Below are positions 8,549 through 16,537 of a DNA stretch of 64,000 nt, piece by piece. A model generated the notes under the pieces. It had not been told where the DNA came from. It searched no databases and saw only the letters and a program-made list of their open reading frames with translations. Origin of the DNA: Planctobacterium sp965279005. GTDB taxonomy: Bacteria > Pseudomonadota > Gammaproteobacteria > Enterobacterales > Alteromonadaceae. Positions within the stretch are counted from its first letter, which is position 1; the number at the start of each line of letters is the position of its first letter. The position numbers and the translations under genes were made by a program. The stretch lies in the NCBI GenBank assembly GCA_965279005.1, contig CBDIHK010000029.1, positions 372,001-436,000 on the forward strand, given 5' to 3'.

Positions 8549-8869
8549 TCATAGTTTATTTTTGTCTTTGATGGCATCGATCTGCTGGCTAAGGTTGCTG
8601 ACCAGTTTATCCATTTCTTGGTTTACCTTGTCCAGCATCAGTGACTCACTTTCATCCATATAGTTATCTGGCAAGTCTTCAGCCTTGGCCGTTTGGGCTG
8701 CCTCACCGCTTTCCTCAGGTGCGCCTAAAATAACCCCGATCTCTGCCACTTTGCTATTGGTTTCTTCCATAAGTTCATTGACTTGTTGCATCTGCTCGGT
8801 AAGGAATGCATCCAACTTTTGCCAAACCTGCGTCTCCAGTGATTGCTCAGATTTAGTTTCCTTCGCCAT
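8549..8869 (-). CDS. coiled-coil protein of reb cluster
   Basis: I take ATG 8869 (MAKETKSEQS), which has AAGGAA upstream; an ATG at 8899 would add ten residues. The product of 106 residues is highly charged with two predicted coiled-coil segments (ETQVWQKLDAFLTEQMQQVNEL-type and VNQEMDKLVSNLSQQIDAI-type) joined by an acidic linker. No family is recognised. The gene overlaps the end of the 165-residue RebB-like gene by 17 bp, which points to translational coupling. A role as scaffold or tether for R-body assembly is only a guess from position. Confidence 0.65.
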   Translation of the reverse strand: MAKETKSEQSLETQVWQKLDAFLTEQMQQVNELMEETNSKVAEIGVILGAPEESGEAAQTAKAEDLPDNYMDESESLMLDKVNQEMDKLVSNLSQQIDAIKDKNKL

Positions 8870-9350
8870 CGCCTTGCGTTCCTTTCTTGCTAGGTTCATT
8901 TCCCAAATCTAAAACACTATTAACTTTGGGTTTTGTCTTTGTCGCTTCTCCAGATTCGTCATCGGAACTTTTTTTGCGTTTGAAAAAATTGCTTATGTTG
9001 AGCTTTCTTGGTTGCTTCTGCTCGCTGTCGTCAATTGCTTGTGATGCCTCGGCGGCGTCGCCCCCTTCGGCAGCTTTTTGTTCGTCACCATCTTTAGGAT
9101 CCTCTTCTTTTTTCTCTTCCAATAACGATGGTATGGTAAGCAACCTAGCACAGGCATTAGTTACCGAAGCCTGGGTAATCATTTGCGAATTTTGTTGGCT
9201 CAATATGGCGTTATGCATCGACAAGCCAATGGTTTCTGCATAGGTCGTTTCCACCATACCAGTGGGTTGCACTGAAAAAGCTTTAATGACCTCGGGCTCT
9301 GGTTCTGCGACAACGCTCGTTGCAGGCTGTTTAGTTTCTTCGCTCATCAT
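8853..9350 (-). CDS. RebB-like protein with long charged tail (165 aa)
   Basis: The N-terminal half contains a RebB-type helix (ETIGLSMHNAILSQQNSQM, ITQASVTNACARLL) after a short Pro/Glu leader. From about residue 75 the protein turns into a low-complexity tail rich in Glu, Lys, Asp and Ala with a KRKKSSDDE basic-acidic block. GGGAGAAA precedes tandem ATG codons at 9350/9347. The length is about twice that of canonical RebB; the tail is presumably disordered. It is the first gene of a four-gene block (165, 106, 62 and 88 residues) that follows a 450-bp gap. Confidence 0.65.
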   Translation of the reverse strand: MMSEETKQPATSVVAEPEPEVIKAFSVQPTGMVETTYAETIGLSMHNAILSQQNSQMITQASVTNACARLLTIPSLLEEKKEEDPKDGDEQKAAEGGDAAEASQAIDDSEQKQPRKLNISNFFKRKKSSDDESGEATKTKPKVNSVLDLGNEPSKKGTQGDGEGN

Positions 9351-9802
9351 TTTCTCCCTGGATAAAGAGGTTAACGGTCAGTCAACGACAGTTTTCTGGA
9401 ACCAGGGTAACTATACTGGGCAGCGTTAAATCGGGTAAACCTACGCTGATCACGGGCTTTCCTATTAACCGCTTTTGAAGAAGTTAGTGCAGGAAGTTAT
9501 TATTCTCAATTATCCTGAGCCTGCAATTTATACCGATTCCATTAAGTATTTGTTTACAGCAGGCCTGTGCAAACCCTATTCAAACAGACAAGCGGAATAG
9601 GATACTAATGACGCAATAGATAGCACTCAATTAGGAGGTTTGGAGCGGGTAATAATAGTGTTGGGATATGTCCCCGATGGCGCACACTCTTGGCTGCAGT
9701 GCGGCGATGCTAACGCAAGCTGTGCTTGGCATAGCGGCGCAGACAAGCACCAGAAATGGCTGCTCGCCAATGGGAGTAGTACCGCTATGCGTGATGCGGA
9801 AA
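9351..9802. other. non-coding gap inside reb locus
   Basis: About 450 bp without a convincing gene. At 9771-9809 there is an imperfect inverted repeat (arms GAGTAGTACCGC and GCGGAAACTACTC) which overlaps the end of the 100-residue reb gene on the minus strand and may end its transcript. A GTG-started 63-codon minus frame (9631-9822) is present but has no protein-like pattern. The region just above 9351 should hold a promoter for the following four-gene block. Confidence 0.45.
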
Positions 9803-10105
9803 CTACTCCTCTCCTTCCGCACTATCTTGCAATACGATAGCTATTTGCTCACCTACTTTGCCAAAATTATCGGCCCCTCGGCTTACCAAGGATTGCGCAT
9901 CTTCGATAACGGTGTTGAATTTGGGATCACCGCTTTCTATGTATTTTGAAAGTGCTACGCCAATGGCTGTTGTACTCAAGGTGTTGATATTTCTCAAATT
10001 ATCTGTCGCGTCAGCTAATGCAAGTGCTGTTGACTGTGCAATGGATTGCTGCGCATTGTTTACCGCGGTAAATGCCGGTGAGGGAGGCTGCTTATTGCTG
10101 ATCAT
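9803..10105 (-). CDS. small RebB-like helical protein (100 aa)
   Basis: A paralog of the 88-residue protein at 8007-8273: both share AQQ-AQSTA-A-DA-DNLRN and TTAI-VAL. The protein is all-helical, Ala-rich and without signal peptide. It is placed downstream of the three canonical rebB genes, separated from them by two perfect hairpins, so it may be expressed at a lower or different level. Upstream of ATG 10105 there is only a weak AGAGAT site. Confidence 0.65.
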   Translation of the reverse strand: MISNKQPPSPAFTAVNNAQQSIAQSTALALADATDNLRNINTLSTTAIGVALSKYIESGDPKFNTVIEDAQSLVSRGADNFGKVGEQIAIVLQDSAEGEE

Positions 10106-10218
10106 GACTTTATCTCTTATAAAAACCTAACTAATTTAACTACTAATTTCGAGTCAAATGACTTTCTTGAATGACTCCCGGAATGGATGCAAATTAATAG
10201 TTACGTTACAATAAATAA

Positions 10219-10279
10219 CCATTAGTGCCTTGCGGCACTAATGGTATTGGCTAATAAACCCAAGATTGGGTTTATTAGC
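10219..10279 (-). terminator. two tandem hairpins after third rebB
   Basis: Reading on the minus strand, the first hairpin (10250-10279) is a perfect 13-bp stem with 4-nt loop (arm GCTAATAAACCCA) and includes the stop codon of the third rebB gene. The second (10219-10244) is a perfect 11-bp stem with 4-nt loop (arm CCATTAGTGCC), followed by TTATTTATTG. The second resembles an intrinsic terminator; together they may stabilise the rebB message while limiting read-through into the next gene. Confidence 0.7.
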
Positions 10280-10538
10280 TGTCTTTCTCAATAATGCCTT
10301 CAGCACTTCGGCCAACGACAGAACCGCCAATTGCCATTAGGGAGTTTACACCCTGAACTGTAGCAGCCTGCAAGGTAATTTGTGCTTGCTGTTGGGCTGC
10401 TGTTGCGTTGTGACCCGCATTACCCAACGCTTGGCTGGTAGCCATTAGCAAGTTGCCCATTGCCATAGCTGGCGTATCACCGACAACTTTAGTGTTAACC
10501 TGTGTTACTGAATCTGTAATTTGCTCATTTACTGGCAT
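10275..10538 (-). CDS. rebB: RebB family R-body protein, copy 3
   Basis: An 87-residue RebB (killing trait) family protein with ITDSVTQVNTK, PAMAMGNL and ATVQGVNSLM. RebB-family proteins polymerise into R-bodies, coiled protein ribbons that can unroll abruptly, known from Caedibacter endosymbionts of Paramecium. GAGGAAAC precedes the ATG. By my count it differs from copy 1 (10936-11196) at 13 of 86 aligned positions, so the array arose by tandem duplication. Differences cluster in the central Ala-rich helix and the last eight residues, as expected for subunits that may co-assemble. Confidence 0.92.
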   Translation of the reverse strand: MPVNEQITDSVTQVNTKVVGDTPAMAMGNLLMATSQALGNAGHNATAAQQQAQITLQAATVQGVNSLMAIGGSVVGRSAEGIIEKDS

Positions 10539-10605
10539 AATTGTTTCCTCAAACGTTTAAAAATAAGTTATATAAAAATAGGGATTTTAGGTTTACTAAA
10601 CAGAA

Positions 10606-10866
10606 TCAACCTTTCTCTAGGACACCTTCGGCGCCTCGGCCTATTACCGAACTACCGATGGACATCAAGGAGTTAACTCCCTGGACGGTTGCCGATTGCA
10701 TCACTATTTGGGCCTGCTGTGCAGCAGAGGACGCATTTAGTGCGGCAGTAGAAAGTGCCTGGCTAGTTGGCATGTACAGCGAGCCCATTGCAACTGCGGG
10801 CGTCTCGCCTACCACTTTGGTATTGACCTGCGTAACTGAGTCAGTAATGAATTCATTGACTGGCAT
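10606..10866 (-). CDS. rebB: RebB family R-body protein, copy 2
   Basis: An 86-residue RebB protein with ITDSVTQVNTK and ATVQGVNSLMSIG. It is the most divergent of the three tandem copies: the central segment reads TSQALSTAALNASSAAQQ instead of the N-A-HNATAAQQQ pattern of the other two. AAAGGAGC lies 6 bp ahead of ATG 10866. The gaps to copies 1 and 3 are about 70 bp each, so the three genes form one transcript. Confidence 0.92.
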   Translation of the reverse strand: MPVNEFITDSVTQVNTKVVGETPAVAMGSLYMPTSQALSTAALNASSAAQQAQIVMQSATVQGVNSLMSIGSSVIGRGAEGVLEKG

Positions 10867-10935
10867 TAGTTGCTCCTTTCGTTTGTTTATTAATCACAAA
10901 AAGTGAAATATAAGACCTACCTATCAGGGTAAGCC

Positions 10936-11196
10936 TTAACCTTTCTCGACGATTTCTTCAGCACTACGACCAATCACAGAGCCACCAATAGACATCAATG
11001 AATTAACGCCTTGAACCGTAGCGGCCTGCATCGTAATTTGAGCTTGTTGTTGCGCAGCTGTTGCATTATGGGCAGCGTTAGCTAGCGCTTGGCTAGTGGA
11101 CACAAGTAAATTGCCCATTGCCATAGCGGGTGATTCACCTACGGTTTTGGTATTCACCTGTGTAACGGAGTCAGTAATTTGTTCGTTTACTGGCAT
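10936..11196 (-). CDS. rebB: RebB family R-body protein, copy 1 (first of array)
   Basis: An 86-residue RebB protein (ITDSVTQVNTK, PAMAMGNL, AAHNATAAQQQAQITMQ, ATVQGVNSLMSIG). A strong AGGAGAT site precedes ATG 11196. Being first behind the 867-bp intergenic region, it should be the most directly exposed to the reb promoter. RebB proteins have no signal peptide and accumulate in the cytoplasm as ribbons; no enzymatic residues are expected or seen. Confidence 0.93.
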   Translation of the reverse strand: MPVNEQITDSVTQVNTKTVGESPAMAMGNLLVSTSQALANAAHNATAAQQQAQITMQAATVQGVNSLMSIGGSVIGRSAEEIVEKG

Positions 11197-12063
11197 GTTT
11201 AATCTCCTGTTAAGGGGTTTTAGGGCATAGCCCAGGTTAAAATGACGATTTACTCGCCGTGTACTACAAACGTTAAGTTGTCCATAACCTGACCATCGAC
11301 AATAATCAGCTTCTCAATTAGCGGATAAGAATTAACTCTTCTTTCTCCGAAACCAATACAAGACAGGTGCTTTAGGCAGGTAACAATCAAAAATGACCGG
11401 CCAACTTCAGGAGAAACTTTAGGTAGGGAGCGATCTTAAAACTCGGTTGAAATAATGGAGAATTGCGCCTTTGCTATTTATTTAAACCAGATACAAAAAA
11501 ATATTCGTGCCACTTATGTCCCAATTAACAGATAAATAAGCACATTTCCAATAGGTTAAATATTATTTCCAATCCAGCGCTTAAGTTAAATTCAAAATTT
11601 TTAAAGTGAAATGCAAATCATATCACCTCTAGCATTGCTGTCGGATTAACAAAAAATAAAAGCAAACCTAATAAAATAGAGTAAAACTCAAATAAACGAA
11701 CAAAATTAAAGCAATTTTATTATCATGCTTCAGATTCCATCTAAAGCACCATCCTGAAAATCCACACAAAACCTAATGATAATGGGGGTAAAAAGAGGGG
11801 AACCAGAATAACCACGCCATAACCAAAGTTGCCAAGCCAACATAAGCAATAAATGATAATAATATATTCATGTGAAACGCACTAATAATATGCACAACTT
11901 ACCTTTTAACAATTTACCATTTAAACACTCCATAGATTCCCACTAGTTAATCGTATAATACACCGATAAAGTTCCTTACCTTGCCATTAGCTTAGGTGTA
12001 CGACTTAAGAGGAGGAACCTTAATCCGTGAAGGCTAGAGGTTCTGAATAATTATGAGCAAGCC
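11197..12063. promoter_or_regulatory. long AT-rich intergenic region between rebB array and its regulator
   Basis: About 867 bp, strikingly AT-rich from about 11475 to 11990, between divergent transcription units (rebB array on minus, AAA-AraC regulator on plus). It must hold both promoters. A GGAGG sequence near 12011 lies about 45 bp before the regulator ATG, too far to serve it, and precedes only a seven-codon GTG frame. I see no gene. AraC-type control sites probably lie here but I cannot define them by eye. Confidence 0.6.
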
Positions 12064-13557
12064 ATGGAAAACATTAGTCAAACTTCAATTGAACACCATT
12101 GGAAACTTTGTAAACAACTTAAAACTCACCTACTTGATACCGTCAGCAAATCAACAGTTCGCCCTTATGCATTAGAGCTATATACGCAGGGAAAAAAAGA
12201 CAAAATTCCGCCCTTTAAAATGACGTTTCGAAATCCAAAAGCAAGAACGGAACCATTTGTATTACCCATAACTTACCAAAGAAAGCAAATTGGAACGCTT
12301 TGTTTGTCGAATACCCAAAAAGAATCCTCTAACCATCACCAGGCTACCCAGCTTACGCAACGCATTGCCCACCTTGTATCAAGGTACCAAGTCGGAGAAT
12401 TGTCGGAACATTATCTTGGCAAAAAGCTTACTTTAGTAGGGCAAAGTCCTGCCATTTCCAGAGTCGAACTATTTATTGAAAAAGCGTCATGTGCAGCGTG
12501 CCCTACAATGATTGTAGGTGAGCCGGGAACTGATAAGTTAGCCGTAGCCATAGCCCTCCATTTTAACAGTCGCTACAAACACGATGCCTTCGTAGAGATC
12601 GATTGCAATAGTCTAAAGAATACTACGTTGAAACCTTATGTAGAGGCAAAAAGCCGGAACCTAGGCCAAGGAACTTTGTTCTTAAACGGCATTGACATGT
12701 TGGACATGAAACAGCAAGTGGAATTGCTGGAGATGATTGCATTGCATTCTTATGGCACTGGGAGCTGCCAGCATGGTGCTAGGAATAGCTTTAACGTTAT
12801 TGCTGCTAGCACTAAAAACATCCAAGAATTGACGACAGAAGGACATTTCTCCAGGCGTTTGTACGATGAACTCAGCTTCTTGGAAATTGCCTTGCCAAGT
12901 CTTAGGGAACGGGCACAAGATGTCCCGCAACTGATCAATATGCTATTGAAGCGATTCCGGCTCTTTGATCAGCAATCATTGTCGTTTGAAGTCATTGATA
13001 TCTTGCAAAGTTATCATTGGCCTGGAAATGAAGCCCAACTTGAAAGGGCAATAGCTCGATTGCTTACAATGAGTGACAACGATCCCGTCAGTAAAAGTGA
13101 TTTGTATCGTTATTTGCCAGAGTTGTTTGTAAAAAACAACCAATCTGGCGCTGCCGCTGGTAGAGTAAAGAACTTAGCCCAAGATTTGCTCAACAAAGAG
13201 CTCAGTTTATATTCTGGAATACACAACGGATTGTTTAAAGCGTTACAATACATCGCACATCACTACGAAAAGGAAATAACGCTTTCAGAGCTAGCTACTA
13301 ATGTCTTCGTCAGTGCCTCTCACCTTTCATACCTGTTCAAACACCACCTGAACAAATCATTTAAACAAGTCTTATCAGAATTGAGGATTGAACGTGCAAA
13401 GAACATTATTTCAGAAGCACCTTATTCGAGGATCACTGATATATTCCAAGAGGTGGGTTTTGGGGATCTTAGCCACTTTGAAAAGATCTTTAAGCGGCAC
13501 ACAGGATTGACACCTCGGGAGTATAAAAAGAAAGTTCAGTCAATTAGGCATTGTTGA
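12064..13557 (+). CDS. degenerate sigma54-activator-type AAA+ domain fused to AraC HTH; probable reb regulator
   Basis: 497 residues in three parts: a GAF-like N-terminal region (about 1-115), a sigma54-activator-type AAA+ domain (about 122-345) and an AraC double helix-turn-helix (about 385-497: ITLSELATNVFVSASHLSYLFK, then FQEVGFGDLSHFEKIFKRHTG). The AAA part is damaged in every key site: Walker A reads GEPGTDKLA (usual GESGTGKE), Walker B reads GTLFLNGID (usual GTLFLDEIG), and the GAFTGA loop is absent. The family's usual C-terminal Fis-type helix is replaced by AraC. I infer it no longer drives sigma54 polymerase or hydrolyses ATP, and acts as an AraC activator with a sensory or oligomerising AAA body. 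Divergence from the rebB array makes that array the likely target. Confidence 0.82.
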   Translation: MENISQTSIEHHWKLCKQLKTHLLDTVSKSTVRPYALELYTQGKKDKIPPFKMTFRNPKARTEPFVLPITYQRKQIGTLCLSNTQKESSNHHQATQLTQRIAHLVSRYQVGELSEHYLGKKLTLVGQSPAISRVELFIEKASCAACPTMIVGEPGTDKLAVAIALHFNSRYKHDAFVEIDCNSLKNTTLKPYVEAKSRNLGQGTLFLNGIDMLDMKQQVELLEMIALHSYGTGSCQHGARNSFNVIAASTKNIQELTTEGHFSRRLYDELSFLEIALPSLRERAQDVPQLINMLLKRFRLFDQQSLSFEVIDILQSYHWPGNEAQLERAIARLLTMSDNDPVSKSDLYRYLPELFVKNNQSGAAAGRVKNLAQDLLNKELSLYSGIHNGLFKALQYIAHHYEKEITLSELATNVFVSASHLSYLFKHHLNKSFKQVLSELRIERAKNIISEAPYSRITDIFQEVGFGDLSHFEKIFKRHTGLTPREYKKKVQSIRHC

Positions 13558-14090
13558 ATTGCCGTAGCACAGAAAAACGCTATTAGCTCACTGCGTTTGG
13601 ATTGTCTGTAATAGCAAACTCCACAAACGCAATCCAGCAACATGCGAAATGTCTATTTTTGTCCTTGATTCTACTATCTTGAAATCCTCAGTTTTGCGTG
13701 TAGTTAGGTGGTTTGTGGCGCTGGGAGTTGAGGAATTTTTCGGTTATTTAACCCGACAGCAATGCAGCTGTCGGTGAGGGTAAATGTTCGAAAGAAAGCA
13801 AAAATGACGTTCAGGAAACACTCGCACTAGTGTATAACTGCGGTTTCTAGGATTGTATATTTTATCTCCCATCGCAAACTGAACTGCGTTGCAACGAAAG
13901 CGGGGCAAGGATTGGGTTGGCTGCTTTGCCCCACTTTGGCTGTAAGCATTCCTGGCCACTACTATACCCGCAGGTCGCACCTGCTGGCCATTAACTTTAT
14001 TTCTATATCGAACCCATTAAGTATTAGGTAAACCAAAGCCTCCCGGAGGGCCGCCCTGTGGAAGACAACCCAATTGGCAGCTGGAAGTGG
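13558..14090. other. intergenic region with inverted repeats
   Basis: About 530 bp between convergent genes. Two inverted repeats are visible: arms TGCGTTTG near 13595 and CAAACGCA near 13636, and a perfect 8-bp stem (CCGACAGC, loop AATGCA, GCTGTCGG) near 13752-13774. Either could end transcription of the regulator. A 78-codon minus frame (13744-13980) covers the second repeat and looks non-coding. Confidence 0.5.
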
Positions 14091-14867
14091 CTAAAAGCGG
14101 TAGGCAACTCCTAAACTGATGAAATGGCTCGTTGCCTCATTTAAACCAACACCGGCGCTTATATCTAACTGTATATCGTCACTGTACAGGTACGTCAATC
14201 CGCCGTCGATGATATGTTGCTCATCTTCTTGGGATCGATCCGGGAAAACCCCAAAGTATTCAACAAAACTCGAAAGCCTGTCTGTGTGCTCAAACCCAAG
14301 GCCAAGCCCAATTTGATTCTCCAGGTAAGCGTTTTCATCGTCATCTTCTATTTGGGTTGTTTGCACGCCTCCAAAAAGTTCGACACTGTCAGACAAGCTA
14401 TAGTCCCACATCAACCCAACAAGGGGATCTGCGTTATCGGATGTAGAAGGTTCAGATCCAACGGGAATAGAAACCAGGCCTATCAAGGTGACATTGTACT
14501 GTTCAGATACTACTATGCGGTATTTGCTGCCAATCGTTAGGTCGGCTCGGGAAGTCTCATTGGGCAGCCCCTCCATGTGGTCTTTATTCCACCCATCCCA
14601 CATAAAGTTGATTTCTAGATCTTCAGTAATTCCGGTTCTCATCACCAATTGTGGTAGTGTCTGGGTTGCTGTATCCGCGCCACTTCGGTTAAATTCGTAT
14701 TGATACCCTGCTTCTAAATACACATAACCAGGCGCCACCGTATACGTGCCCGTGCTTAGCCCTGGACGATCTGGAGCGATAGCACCGTCTTCAGCTGAAG
14801 CTATTGACGGACTTAAACAGCCTGCTAGCAGATAAGTTAGCACCAAGTTTTTGCGGCTCATTTTCAT
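14091..14867 (-). CDS. outer-membrane protein, MetA-pathway/phenol-degradation transporter-like family
   Basis: A 258-residue protein with signal peptide ending near IASAED, followed by the family's opening motif (APDRPGLSTGTYTVAPGYVYLEAGYQYEF) in outline, then alternating strands and a C-terminal Phe (LGVAYRF). This matches the barrel family annotated as putative MetA-pathway of phenol degradation (PF13557), whose members are widespread outer-membrane proteins of mostly unknown substrate. ATG 14867 is followed by basic residues as in a signal peptide. No partner genes give the substrate. Confidence 0.75.
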   Translation of the reverse strand: MKMSRKNLVLTYLLAGCLSPSIASAEDGAIAPDRPGLSTGTYTVAPGYVYLEAGYQYEFNRSGADTATQTLPQLVMRTGITEDLEINFMWDGWNKDHMEGLPNETSRADLTIGSKYRIVVSEQYNVTLIGLVSIPVGSEPSTSDNADPLVGLMWDYSLSDSVELFGGVQTTQIEDDDENAYLENQIGLGLGFEHTDRLSSFVEYFGVFPDRSQEDEQHIIDGGLTYLYSDDIQLDISAGVGLNEATSHFISLGVAYRF

Positions 14868-15145
14868 AGTTTATCCCCTGAATAGTAATTTATGACTACC
14901 TGTGTCTATGGATTGTGTGTGCTATTGCCTAGAAACCATGTGCTCTAGATAAAACAAAGAACAACACGCCTTAGACAAGGTTAAAAATGTTAATTAGGGT
15001 TGGGGCTTTCCAATATGGCGTTTCTCTGTAAAACACGGAGCAAAGGCGGGAGTGAAGGAACCAATGCCACTAATTGCAATCAGCAGCTAACACTAAGTGC
15101 TATTATTAAAACCTCGCTGACATTGTAACGGCAAAGACAAAGTAC

Positions 15146-15922
15146 CTAACTAAAGCCCGATTCCTTTACCGCTTTGTCAAATGAGCGGGAAACCGGCACT
15201 TGCACACCAGATTTCAGCGTCAGGATAAGCTTGCCATTTTTGCGCTGGTGTTCCACTACGGCATCCAGGGCAACCCACCACGAGCGATGGGTTTGCATGC
15301 CACGCACTTGTTCTAGCTCACGGATGGCATCAGACAACCGCATCAAAATCAGCTCTTCCCCTTGATTGGTATACACACGGAGGTAATGGTCTTCGGAGGA
15401 AATGGCGTAGAGTTCAGCGCCTTGGTAAGAAGACGGTAACCGCTGCAATATTTTGGCGTACCCAGATATTTGGGCACGACTTTCTACTTGTGAGCCATTA
15501 GCCTCTTGCCCGCCATCGGCGTCGATAAGCCCTTGTGCTTTTAGAGTGATGTAACTGCCAAAAATGACAATAAACGAGATCACCACCACATAAAAATACT
15601 GGATAATCCAAATATCAAGCGGCCAGTGGATGGCTGCCTTATAATAGAAACCTGCAAGTACACCGGTTACAGGTAAGGAAACAATTGCAATTACGGTTAA
15701 CAACTGCACAAACCTGTGCTGCCGGGGCAACAAACGTTGCGACACCCAAGGAAATGTGATGCCAGTTGCCAGGATACCAACCACCATGGTGGAATTCCAA
15801 AAAATAAACCGCTTCAAAAACGGCCATTTATTGGTGTCGTAAACGCCCAAAAAGGCAAAGATAGTGCCAAGCAACAGGCAAACAACCAGGCCAGCAAAAA
15901 AGTGTTTTCGGATAAGCGCCAT
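15146..15922 (-). CDS. membrane-anchored LytTR transcriptional regulator
   Basis: I take ATG 15922 (MALIRKHFF); a TTG at 15946 would add eight residues. Four hydrophobic helices (about 10-130) form a membrane domain, then a linker, then a LytTR DNA-binding domain (about 165-257; LYAISSEDHYLRVYT, GMQTHRSWWVALDAV, LKSGVQVPVSRS). It has no receiver domain, so it is a one-component sensor of the type common in gammaproteobacteria. It is divergent from the ABA4-like gene, with a perfect inverted repeat between them. Confidence 0.85.
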   Translation of the reverse strand: MALIRKHFFAGLVVCLLLGTIFAFLGVYDTNKWPFLKRFIFWNSTMVVGILATGITFPWVSQRLLPRQHRFVQLLTVIAIVSLPVTGVLAGFYYKAAIHWPLDIWIIQYFYVVVISFIVIFGSYITLKAQGLIDADGGQEANGSQVESRAQISGYAKILQRLPSSYQGAELYAISSEDHYLRVYTNQGEELILMRLSDAIRELEQVRGMQTHRSWWVALDAVVEHQRKNGKLILTLKSGVQVPVSRSFDKAVKESGFS

Positions 15923-15987
15923 ATAAACCCATTCAAACTGTGACAAGACCCATTATTTCACGATTCGTGGAATGCAAAATACTGCAT

Positions 15988-16016
15988 TACGTGAAGTTAT
16001 CCAATCACTTCACGTA
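15988..16016. promoter_or_regulatory. inverted-repeat candidate operator
   Basis: A perfect 10-bp inverted repeat (TACGTGAAGT, 9-bp spacer, ACTTCACGTA) between the LytTR gene and the divergent ABA4-like gene. A further TTCACGATTCGTGGAA element at about 15958-15973 carries related half-sites. LytTR regulators often bind paired sites about 10-20 bp apart, so this is a natural candidate for self-control and control of the divergent pair. Confidence 0.5.
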
Positions 16017-16081
16017 TTTCTCGTAGGCATCCCACTTAGCTGCATTAAGCTAACCCTAACTGGATTACACAAGGAAAGCAC

Positions 16082-16537
16082 ATGCTTGCTAATTACTCAG
16101 ATGTATTTTCATGGTGCAATATGCTCGCCATGTTTGGCTGGGCGCTGTTGATGCTGTCTCCCAAAAGGTGGACATGGGTACTGGTTACCTCCGGTATCAT
16201 CATTCCTGTTGCTTTTGGCCTACTGTATGGCGGGCTGATGTTGGCAAATGCGGCCAGTGCAGAAGGTGCAGGCTATGCGTCACTAAGCCAGGTTCGGACG
16301 TTTATGAGCTACGACCCAACTCTCCTTGCAGGTTGGATCCACTATCTTTGTTTTGACCTCATCATCGGCACCCTTATCGCCTATGAAGCAGATAAAGCGG
16401 GCATTACAAGGCTGGTGCAAATCCCAATCCTAATCGCTACCTTCCAGTTAGGTCCGGTGGGTTTTGTACTGTTTGTCATCACCCGGTTTAGCTGGCAGGC
16501 GCTTGCCCACAAACAGAGCTTAGGAGCCTCGTCATGA
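16082..16537 (+). CDS. ABA4-like (DUF4281) membrane protein
   Basis: A 151-residue protein with four hydrophobic helices. The segment WIHYLCFDLIIGTLIAYEADKAGI followed by GPVGFVLFVITR in outline is characteristic of the ABA4-like family, named after a plant neoxanthin-synthesis protein; bacterial members have unknown function. AAGGAAAG lies 9 bp ahead of ATG 16082. The stop overlaps the start of the next gene by 4 bp (ATGA), so the two are translationally coupled and probably form a membrane pair. Confidence 0.8.
   Translation: MLANYSDVFSWCNMLAMFGWALLMLSPKRWTWVLVTSGIIIPVAFGLLYGGLMLANAASAEGAGYASLSQVRTFMSYDPTLLAGWIHYLCFDLIIGTLIAYEADKAGITRLVQIPILIATFQLGPVGFVLFVITRFSWQALAHKQSLGASS

Noticed and set aside
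9631..9822. 63-codon minus-strand frame in the reb gap
   Set aside because: GTG start overlapping the previous gene, mixed Cys/Pro/Arg composition and no family pattern.
11497..11512. Sigma54-like promoter upstream of rebB (TGGCACG on the minus strand)
   Set aside because: The -24 part is perfect but the -12 part is TTTTT without the needed GC, it lies 300 bp from rebB, and the nearby regulator lacks the GAFTGA loop needed to contact sigma54.
12028..12051. Seven-codon GTG leader frame with a GGAGG site before the reb regulator
   Set aside because: Too short and without features to tell a leader peptide from chance.
13744..13980. 78-codon minus-strand frame
   Set aside because: Covers an inverted repeat, has no ribosome-binding site and reads like translated non-coding DNA.
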